Below the pieces are notes generated by a model. It saw only the letters and a program-made list of their open reading frames with translations. It was not told the DNA's origin and searched no databases. A program made the position numbers and the translations under genes. Below, piece after piece: positions 51,875-58,629 of a DNA stretch of 64,000 nucleotides (positions within the stretch are counted from its first letter, which is position 1; every line of letters starts with the position of its first letter). Source of the DNA: Cellulomonas chitinilytica (GTDB lineage Bacteria > Actinomycetota > Actinomycetes > Actinomycetales > Cellulomonadaceae). The stretch is taken from positions 124,001 to 188,000 of the forward strand of contig NZ_BONK01000005.1 of the NCBI RefSeq assembly GCF_016862675.1, in the 5' to 3' direction.

Positions 51875-53668
51875 TCAGTGCCACCTGTCGGGACGCACGA
51901 CCCCCGCGGCGCCGCCTCCACGGCGTACCGGCTCGGCGACGGCCTGCATCCGACCGTGGTCGAGGAACTCGATCGCCGTCGCCGCCCCGATCTCGGGCGT
52001 GTCGGTGAACGTGTGCCCGAGCGCGGCGAGCTCCGTCCGGGGGAACTGCGGTTCCGCCTGCACCGACGCGCTGTTGCGCTGGGACGCGCGCGGTGCGGCG
52101 ACGGCCGACGGCAGGTCCATCCCGAGGTCGAGCCGGTTCACGAGCACCTGCAGGACGGTCGTGATGATCGACGCCCCACCCGGCGAGCCGAGCGCGAGCA
52201 ACGGCGTCCGGCCGGACAGGACCACGGTCGGCGCCATCGAGCTGCGCGGCCGCTTCCCGGGCGCGGGCAGGTTCGGGTCGAGCCCGCCCTGGGTGTCGGT
52301 GAAGTTGAAGTCCGTCAGCTCGTTGTTCAGCAGGAACCCGCGGTGCGGGACGACGATGCCGTTGCCGCCGATCGACTCGATGGTGAGCGTGTACGACACG
52401 ACGTTCCCCCACCGGTCGGCCGTCGTCAGGTGGGTCGTGGACTGCCCGTCGGTCCCTGCCGCACCGACCGCCGCGGACGCGCCGCACCCGGCGTAGTCGC
52501 CGTCGGGGCTGCCGGGTGCGACGGGCTTGACGGCGGCCGTCGGGCCGATCAGGCACGCGCGCTCCGCCGCGAACCCGGGGGAGAGGAGCTCGGTGAGCGG
52601 CACGTCGACGAAGGCCGGGTCGCCGACGAAGCGGTTGCGGTCCGCGTACGCGAGCGCGCTGGCCTCGAGGTACCGGTGCGTCGCCTGCGTCGTCCCGAGC
52701 GCTGCCAGGTCGCTCGTCCCGAGGATGTTGAGGGCCTCGCCGACCGTGGACCCGCCCGACGACGGCGGGCCCATCGAGTACACGTCGAGCCCCCGGTACT
52801 GCACGTGCGTCGGCTCGCGCAGGACGGCCTCGTAGGAGGCGAGGTCGGTGGTCTCGAGCAGCCCGGGTCGGACGACGAGCGTGCTGCCCGGGGCGACCGG
52901 CGGTCGGTGCACGGTGTCGACGACCTCCTGCGCGAGGCGGCCGGTGTACAGCGCGTCGACGCCGCGCCGGGCGAGCAGGTCGTACGTGTCCGCGAGGTCC
53001 CGGTTGCGCAGCACGGACCCGACGACCGGCGGTGCGCCGTCCGGGAGGTAGAGCTTCGCGGTCGAGGTGAACGCCGCGAACCGGGTCGCGTTGGTGGCGA
53101 CCTGACCGGCGAAGGTCGGGTCCACGACGAAGCCTCGGCGGGCGACCTGCGTCGCGCCCTGCAGCGCCCGGCGCAGGTCGAGGGTGCCCCACTGCTCGAG
53201 CGCGGTCTCCCACGTGGCGGGGGTGCCGGGGACGCCGGCGGACAGCCCGGACGTGACGGCGTCGGCGAACGGGATCGGCACGCCGTTCTCGACGAAAGCG
53301 TCGCTCTGCATGGCCTGCGGTGCGGTCTCGCGGCCGTCGATGGTGTGCACCTGGCCGGTCGCCGCGTCGTAGTACACGAAGAAGCCGCCCCCGCCGATGC
53401 CCGACGAGAACGGCTCGGTGACGCCGAGGGTCGCGGCCGCCGCGACGGCGGCGTCGACGGCGTTGCCCCCGCGGCGCAGCACGTCCAGCCCGACGCGTGT
53501 CGCGTCCGCGTCGACGGTCGCGACGGCGCCGCCGCTGCCGACGGCGACGGGCACCTTGTCGGTCGGTCGGGGGTGGTGGGCGGACGCCGGGGCCGCCGTG
53601 ACGACGAGGGCGAGCACGGCTGCGGCGGCGAGCCCGCCGAGGGTGCCGGGACGACGGGACGCGCGCAC
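51875..53668 (-). CDS. ggt: Secreted gamma-glutamyltransferase
   Basis: Cleaves or transfers the gamma-glutamyl group of glutathione and similar compounds; the 597-residue precursor has a signal peptide (about 1-30, cleavage near APASA) and is made as one chain that splits into two subunits at a Thr near residue 409 in the motif STTHLTTADRWGN. FSSGIGGGGFFVYY is the N-terminal signature and GSPGGASIITTVLQ the late one. The GTG at 53668 has GGAGG in front. Actinomycetes have mycothiol rather than glutathione, so the natural substrate is uncertain. Confidence 0.92.
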   Translation of the reverse strand: MRASRRPGTLGGLAAAAVLALVVTAAPASAHHPRPTDKVPVAVGSGGAVATVDADATRVGLDVLRRGGNAVDAAVAAAATLGVTEPFSSGIGGGGFFVYYDAATGQVHTIDGRETAPQAMQSDAFVENGVPIPFADAVTSGLSAGVPGTPATWETALEQWGTLDLRRALQGATQVARRGFVVDPTFAGQVATNATRFAAFTSTAKLYLPDGAPPVVGSVLRNRDLADTYDLLARRGVDALYTGRLAQEVVDTVHRPPVAPGSTLVVRPGLLETTDLASYEAVLREPTHVQYRGLDVYSMGPPSSGGSTVGEALNILGTSDLAALGTTQATHRYLEASALAYADRNRFVGDPAFVDVPLTELLSPGFAAERACLIGPTAAVKPVAPGSPDGDYAGCGASAAVGAAGTDGQSTTHLTTADRWGNVVSYTLTIESIGGNGIVVPHRGFLLNNELTDFNFTDTQGGLDPNLPAPGKRPRSSMAPTVVLSGRTPLLALGSPGGASIITTVLQVLVNRLDLGMDLPSAVAAPRASQRNSASVQAEPQFPRTELAALGHTFTDTPEIGAATAIEFLDHGRMQAVAEPVRRGGGAAGVVRPDRWH

Positions 53669-53794
53669 GAGGACCTCCGGGGTCAAGGCGACGGGAGACT
53701 CCAGTCGTACCAGGTCTTCCCGATCGCGCCACCGCACGGGCAGGGCCTCGCACGCGTGTGGACAGGGCGGCTGCGGGTCCAGCACGCTGGGACG

Positions 53795-55018
53795 GTGCCG
53801 CCGACGGGGGCCGAGGGGGAGCGACGGGCAGCGGTGCTGCCCGCGGACGCGCACGAGACGACGCACCCGTCCCGCCCGCTCCCGGTGGACGTGGTCCCGC
53901 ATCTCGACCCGGCCGCCACGCCGCTGCGGGTGTACCTGCCGTCCGTGGGTCGAGCGCACGTCGCACGGGTCGGCCGTGCCGTGAGCGGCGCGGCGGTCGA
54001 CGGTGTCCGGGTCCGGGCGGCATACAGCATCAAGACGAACCCCGACCCGCGCCTCCTCGCGGCCGTGCGGGACGACGGGTTCCACGTCGAGGCCATCAGC
54101 CAGTCCGAGGTCGAGCACGCGGTCGCAGCCGGGTTCGCGCCGCACCGGATCGTCCTGAACGGACCCGCGAAGTGGTGGCCCGCTCCCGTCACCCCGGGGC
54201 CGTTCGGCGCCGTGTTCTGCGACTCGGTCGAGGAGCTGCGCGAGACGGCGGACCGCCCGCACGGCGGTGCGCCGGTCGCCGGGGTCGTCGGTGTGCGCGT
54301 CCGCCCGCCCGGCGTCACGTCGCGCTTCGGCGTGGAGCTGCACGACCCGTCCGTCCTCGACGCCGTCGTCGGGTCCCTGTCGCGGCTGCGCCCGGACGTC
54401 CGGCTCGGCCTGCACGTGCACGTCCCGCCCCGCGACGTCGGGGCGCCACGGTGGTGGGAGCTCGTCGACGGGGTGGTGCGCGCAGCCGCCGAGCTGGAGT
54501 CACGGTCGGGCCGCGCCGTGCGGTGCCTGGACCTCGGCGGCGGCTGGGAGCCGGCCGACCTGCTCGACGGCATGCTGCCGCGCCTGCGCCGGACGCTCGG
54601 CGGGGTGCGCCGGCGGCTGGAGCGGCTCGACGAGGTCCTGCTCGAGCCCGGGCGGGCGGTGGCGCAGCCGCTCGTCGCGCTCGTGACCCGGGTGCTCGCC
54701 GTGCGCAGCGCGGCGGCGTGGACCGACGTCGTGGTGGACGCCTCCATCGCCGACGTCCCGGAGATCGGACGGACCGCGCACGACTGGTGGCTCGCGCGTC
54801 CGGGACACCGCGTGCCGGTCCTCGCCGGGGGCGGCGGCCGCGTGCTCGGCCGCACGTGCATGGAGACCGACGTCCTGCACGACCGGCTCAGGGTGCCGGA
54901 CGGCACGCGCGCCGGCGACGTGCTCGTCATCACCGACGTCGGCGCGTACGACACCAGCAAGAGCTACCGGTTCGGCCGCGGTGACGCCCGGCGACCGGTG
55001 GACGTCACCGAGGTTTGA
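53795..55018 (+). CDS. Group IV PLP decarboxylase-like protein (DapDC/ornithine family fold)
   Basis: A 407-residue protein of the alanine-racemase-fold decarboxylase family. The PLP-lysine region is AYSIKTNPDPRLL (Lys about 85), with FHVEAISQSEVEHA and IVLNGPAKW next; CLDLGGGWEP is the Gly-rich phosphate site and GRTCMETDVL the C-terminal Cys/Asp motif of the beta-barrel domain. Real diaminopimelate decarboxylase is usually closer to 460 residues, so this may act on another substrate. GTG 53795 was used; GTG 53834 is also possible. It precedes the deazaflavin oxidoreductase gene by 13 bases. Confidence 0.75.
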   Translation: MPPTGAEGERRAAVLPADAHETTHPSRPLPVDVVPHLDPAATPLRVYLPSVGRAHVARVGRAVSGAAVDGVRVRAAYSIKTNPDPRLLAAVRDDGFHVEAISQSEVEHAVAAGFAPHRIVLNGPAKWWPAPVTPGPFGAVFCDSVEELRETADRPHGGAPVAGVVGVRVRPPGVTSRFGVELHDPSVLDAVVGSLSRLRPDVRLGLHVHVPPRDVGAPRWWELVDGVVRAAAELESRSGRAVRCLDLGGGWEPADLLDGMLPRLRRTLGGVRRRLERLDEVLLEPGRAVAQPLVALVTRVLAVRSAAAWTDVVVDASIADVPEIGRTAHDWWLARPGHRVPVLAGGGGRVLGRTCMETDVLHDRLRVPDGTRAGDVLVITDVGAYDTSKSYRFGRGDARRPVDVTEV

Positions 55019-55031
55019 CGAGGAGACCCCC

Positions 55032-55397
55032 ATGGACCGGTCCGTCGCCGACGCGCTGCACCGCAGCCAGGTCATCGACCTGACCACCACCGGCCGCCGC
55101 ACGGGCGAGCCGCGCCGGGTCGAGATCTTCCTGCACGAGCTCGACGGGCAGCTGTTCATCTCCGGCATGCCGAGCCCGCGCAAGCGCGCCTGGCTGCGCA
55201 ACGTCGAGGCGGACCCGCACGTCGTCGTGCACCTCAAGGGCGGCGTGCAGGCCGACGTGGCGGCGCTGGCCAGGGCCGTGGACGACCCGCAGGAACGGCG
55301 TCCGCTCATCGAGGCGGCGGCCGCGCGGTGGGGCCGGACCGACGTCGACCTCATGATGGAGCAGAGCCCGCTCATCGTGCTCGCACCGGCGGGTTGA
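55032..55397 (+). CDS. Deazaflavin-dependent nitroreductase-like protein (DUF385)
   Basis: A 121-residue split beta-barrel protein of the F420-binding DDN/DUF385 family, with the motif VIDLTTTGRRTGEPRRVEIF and MPSPRKRAWLRNVEADPHV, typical of the cofactor site. The physiological substrate is unknown. The ATG at 55032 has AGGAGA upstream. It starts 13 bases after the PLP enzyme gene, so the two may be co-transcribed. Confidence 0.85.
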   Translation: MDRSVADALHRSQVIDLTTTGRRTGEPRRVEIFLHELDGQLFISGMPSPRKRAWLRNVEADPHVVVHLKGGVQADVAALARAVDDPQERRPLIEAAAARWGRTDVDLMMEQSPLIVLAPAG

Positions 55398-55409
55398 GCG
55401 GGCGTCGCG

Positions 55410-55793
55410 TCAGGGCCAGACGTGCGCGGCGCCGGCGAACTCGTCGGGGTCGCTGTGCACCGGGATGACGCAGACGAGGTGCCCGCCAGGCACGCGCAGC
55501 GTGCGGCACTCGAGCCAGCCGCCGACCTCGACCGCACCGAGCGCGAGGAGACGGTCCGTCTCGGCGGCGACGTCGTCGGACTCGATGTCCAGGTGGTAGC
55601 GCGGGGCGTCGTCGACCGCCTGCACGGACGTGACGAGCCCGGGGACCGCGCGCGGCAGCGACGTGAACTGCTCCTCGCCGGGGACCGGTCGCGCCTCCCC
55701 GCCGAGGGCGGCTGCCCAGAAGGCGGCCGCCCTCGCGGCCTCGTCGACCGGCACGTCGATCAGCAGGGTCGAGACCCGGCTCCGGTGCGTCAC
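55410..55793 (-). CDS. VOC-family (glyoxalase-like) protein
   Basis: A 127-residue single VOC domain: VSTLLIDVPVDEAARAAAFW, then YHLDIESDDVAAETDRLLAL with a His typical of metal binding, and RVPGGHLVCVIPV. The substrate is unknown; stand-alone proteins like this often act as glyoxalases or resistance proteins. The GTG at 55793 has GGACGGAG upstream on the minus strand. It converges on the DUF385 gene. Confidence 0.85.
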   Translation of the reverse strand: MTHRSRVSTLLIDVPVDEAARAAAFWAAALGGEARPVPGEEQFTSLPRAVPGLVTSVQAVDDAPRYHLDIESDDVAAETDRLLALGAVEVGGWLECRTLRVPGGHLVCVIPVHSDPDEFAGAAHVWP

Positions 55794-55816
55794 GGCTCCG
55801 TCCTGTGCCCCGGTCG

Positions 55817-56365
55817 CTAGCTCTCCGTGGCCGCCACCTCGTCGGCCGCGGCTTTGAGCTCGGCGGCCTCGGCCTTGTCGACGGCCTTCTCGACGATGCC
55901 CTCGGCCTTGTCGAGCGCCTTGCGGAGCTCGACGACGGCGGGGTCCGAGACGAGCACGAGGATCCCCGAGTGGCCCGGTGCGACGGCGTCCTTGAGATCG
56001 TCCTCGAGCCCCTTGCGGTTGCGGATCTCGAGGCCCTTGCCGGTCGCGGCCCCGACGGCCCCCAGGGCGACGGCGCTGCCGAGGATCGACGGCGGGAAGA
56101 TCAGGCCGAGGGCGACGCCGCCGACGACGCCCCACGTCAGGCCGCGGCGCGTGCTGTGGTCGGTCGCGGTGAGGACCTCGACCTTGCCGCCGACCTCGCG
56201 CTTCACGACGAGCGCGCCCTCGACCTTGACGGTCGAGCCGTCCTCGGCTTCCTTGATCGCCTCGTAGGCCTCCCAGGCGACCTCGGTGTCGGCGAAGTCG
56301 GCGATGAGCAGGGTGTACGCGCCGTCGCTGACCGCGGCGGCCTCGATGATGACGTCGTCCGACAT
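55817..56365 (-). CDS. DUF1269-like protein
   Basis: A 182-residue protein. An N-terminal part (about 1-70) with IADFADTEVAWEAYEAIKEA and VKVEGALVVKREVGGKVEV is followed by a Gly-rich hydrophobic hairpin (about 75-108), then a helical C-terminal half with alternating Lys/Glu/Ala (KALDKAEGIVEKAVDKAEAA). This matches the DUF1269 type. The function is unknown; the hairpin may insert into or lie along the membrane. The ATG has AGGAGC upstream. Confidence 0.8.
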   Translation of the reverse strand: MSDDVIIEAAAVSDGAYTLLIADFADTEVAWEAYEAIKEAEDGSTVKVEGALVVKREVGGKVEVLTATDHSTRRGLTWGVVGGVALGLIFPPSILGSAVALGAVGAATGKGLEIRNRKGLEDDLKDAVAPGHSGILVLVSDPAVVELRKALDKAEGIVEKAVDKAEAAELKAAADEVAATES

Positions 56366-56436
56366 GGTGTGCTCCTCCGAGTGGTGTGTGTGCTCGACGC
56401 TAGGTCGGGGGCGGCGCGGGCCGCCTCCCTCGGTGC

Positions 56437-56472
56437 GGGTGAGGTCGGGGGTGAGGTCAGGGGTGAGGTCAG
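56437..56472. repeat. Three-copy 12-bp tandem repeat (GGGTGAGGTC[A/G]G)
   Basis: Three head-to-tail 12-bp units lie at the 3' end of the DUF7144 gene and overlap its stop codon (56469-56471), just upstream of the DUF1269 start on the minus strand. It looks like a slippage-type expansion. Confidence 0.7.
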
Positions 56473-56867
56473 ACCTGCGCGACGATGTCGCGGCCGTGCA
56501 CGGTGAGCGCCCAGATGACGAACACGTCGAGCGCGATGATGACGAGCGCCCAGACGGGGTAGTACGGCAGCCAGACGAAGTTCGCGACGACGCTCACCAC
56601 GGCGAGGACGACGCCGACGGTCCGCGCCCACACGGCACCGCTGAACAGGAAGAACCCGGCGACCGCGACGAGGATGCCGAGCAGCAGGTGCACCCAGCCC
56701 CAGGTCGTGACGTCGAACGAGAAGATCCAGTCCTCCCGGACCACGTAGAACGTGTCGTTGAACAGGGCGACGAGGCCCTGCATCGCGTGCAGGAAGCCGA
56801 TCATGATCATCAGGGTCGCGGCGAAGACGGTGACACCCACCGCCAGGCCGCTGCGGTTCTCGCTCAT
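56469..56867 (-). CDS. DUF7144-type four-TM membrane protein
   Basis: A 132-residue protein with four predicted membrane segments (about 10-30, 52-72, 78-98 and 102-124). LFNDTFYVVREDWIFSFDVTTWGWVH between the first two and LLLGILVAVAGFFLFSG match a small conserved actinobacterial membrane family (DUF7144). The function is unknown. It has AGGAACG upstream on the minus strand and is followed on that strand by the DUF1269 gene. Confidence 0.8.
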   Translation of the reverse strand: MSENRSGLAVGVTVFAATLMIMIGFLHAMQGLVALFNDTFYVVREDWIFSFDVTTWGWVHLLLGILVAVAGFFLFSGAVWARTVGVVLAVVSVVANFVWLPYYPVWALVIIALDVFVIWALTVHGRDIVAQV

Positions 56868-56999
56868 GGTCGTTCCTCTCGTCGGCGGACCACGGGACGG
56901 GTCGTCCCGATCCTGGGACGCGCGGGGGCTGTGCGGATCACCCGCCCCGGGTGGTCCGTCGCGCGCGTGACCAGCGCGGGGACGACGCCGGGGCGCCTG

Positions 57000-58505
57000 T
57001 CAGTCCGCCGCGCGGTCGCCCGCGTGGCGTTCGAGGAACGCGTACACCTCCGCGTCGTCGACCCCGGGGAAGTGGCCGGTCGGCAGCGGGGACAGGATGT
57101 GCGCGTGCACCGCGGCACTGGGCCACGCGTGCGGCGCCCACCGGGCGGCGAGCGCGGTGTCGGGCTGTCGGCAGCACGACGGGTCGGGGCACCGGGAGGC
57201 GCGTCGCGTCGGCGTGTCGCGGCCGCGGAACCACTTGGCGGAGGCGAACGGGACGCCGACGGTGATGGAGAAGCCACCGGCGGACGTCGATCCGGTCTGC
57301 GTGGTGCACCAGTACGTGCCGGTGGGCGTGTCCGTGTACTGGTAGTACTCCGTGGTGCGGTTGCGCCGCGTGAACGCCGCGCGTGCAGCCCACTGGCGGC
57401 ACACGATCTGGCCCTCGATCGCACCGGTGCCGTCGGTCGGGAACGGGACGCCGTCGTTCGCGTAGCCCTTGAACAGGGTCCCGTCGTCACCGGCCCGCAG
57501 GAAGTGCAGGCGGATGTCGAGGTGCTCGGTGAGCAGGTTCGTCAGCCGGTGGGCGGCGGCCCCGTGCGTCACGCCGAACGCGTCGCGGAAGTCCTCGACG
57601 GCGAGCTCCTTGCGACGCTTCGCGGCGTCGAGGTGCGCGACGGCGGCGGTGCGCGGCATCAGGCACGCCGCCGCGAAGTAGGTGATCTCGACGCGCTGGC
57701 GCAGGAAGTCGGCGTAGCTGCGGGGCGTCGAGTGCGCCAGCACCCGGTGCGCGATGGCCTGCAGCGCGAGGGACCGCAGGCCGTGGCCGCCGGGGATCGA
57801 CGCCGCCGGCAGGTAGATGCGCCCGTTGGCCAGGTCGGTGACCGTGCGGGTGGAGTGCGGGAGGTCGTCGACGTGCAGGAGCGAGAAGCCCAGGTCGGCG
57901 GCCATCTGCGCGACGGCGCTGTGCGTGAGCGCGCCGGACGTGTAGCCGCCGCGGCGCACGAGGTCCTCCGCGGCGTCCTCGATCTCGGGCAGGTGGTTGT
58001 TGCGCTCCCGCATCCACAGGCGCAGGGCCGTCGTCGCCCGCCGCGCCTCCTCGGGGGTGGCGATGGCCGCGTCCTCGCGGCGGGCGAGCTCGTGGTGCAG
58101 GCCGACGAGCGCCTCGAGCGCCTCGGTCGGCAGGTGCTTCGACGAGCGGACGGCCGGCAGCCCGAGCGCGGCGTACGTCGCGGTCTGCTGCGCACGCTCG
58201 AGCTCGACCTCCAGCTCGGCCCGTCGCGTCGGGGGAGCCGGGTCGAGGAGCTCGTTCGTGGTGGTGCCGAGTGCGGTCGCGAGGGCCTGCAGGAGGCTGA
58301 GGCGCGGCTCGCGACGGCCGTTCTCGACGAGCGAGAGCTGGCTGGCCGTCGAGCCGACCTGTCGCCCGAGCTCGTCGAGCGTGAGGCCGTGCGCGTTCCG
58401 TGCGTGCCGCAGGCGCCGTCCGAGCATGAGGAGCTGGCCCCCGGCGGGCGCCTCGCCGCGGGTGCTCGTCGGGATGTCGATGACCGGCCGCTCCGAGCTC
58501 GTCAT
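57000..58505 (-). CDS. RamB/ScfR-type regulator of short-chain fatty acid metabolism
   Basis: A 501-residue regulator with an XRE helix-turn-helix at about 27-85 (LRHARNAHGLTLDELGRQVG, STASQLSLVENGRREPRL), a middle IrrE/ImmA-like domain (about 180-320), and a C-terminal domain with CRQWAARAAF and cysteine-rich RCPDPSCCRQPD, which might bind metal. Related proteins (RamB, ScfR) control acetate, propionate and glyoxylate-pathway genes and sense acyl-CoA. It is divergent from ppdK across a 124-base gap that holds two GTTGACAG repeats. Confidence 0.87.
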   Translation of the reverse strand: MTSSERPVIDIPTSTRGEAPAGGQLLMLGRRLRHARNAHGLTLDELGRQVGSTASQLSLVENGRREPRLSLLQALATALGTTTNELLDPAPPTRRAELEVELERAQQTATYAALGLPAVRSSKHLPTEALEALVGLHHELARREDAAIATPEEARRATTALRLWMRERNNHLPEIEDAAEDLVRRGGYTSGALTHSAVAQMAADLGFSLLHVDDLPHSTRTVTDLANGRIYLPAASIPGGHGLRSLALQAIAHRVLAHSTPRSYADFLRQRVEITYFAAACLMPRTAAVAHLDAAKRRKELAVEDFRDAFGVTHGAAAHRLTNLLTEHLDIRLHFLRAGDDGTLFKGYANDGVPFPTDGTGAIEGQIVCRQWAARAAFTRRNRTTEYYQYTDTPTGTYWCTTQTGSTSAGGFSITVGVPFASAKWFRGRDTPTRRASRCPDPSCCRQPDTALAARWAPHAWPSAAVHAHILSPLPTGHFPGVDDAEVYAFLERHAGDRAAD

Positions 58506-58507
58506 CC

Positions 58508-58542
58508 GTTGACAGTAGGACAAGATCCACGATTGTTGACAG
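58508..58542. promoter_or_regulatory. Two GTTGACAG direct repeats between regulator and ppdK
   Basis: GTTGACAG at 58508-58515 and 58535-58542, 27 bases apart, lie between the divergent regulator and ppdK. Either may be an operator for the regulator; TTGACA also matches a -35, but no well-placed -10 follows either copy. Confidence 0.4.
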
Positions 58543-58629
58543 ATCGGCCTCGTTGAACCGTGCGAGCACGGCCCCGCACGCTGGAACGGGGCGGAATTCT
58601 CCCGTCCTTCGTCCACGACGGGAGTCCTC

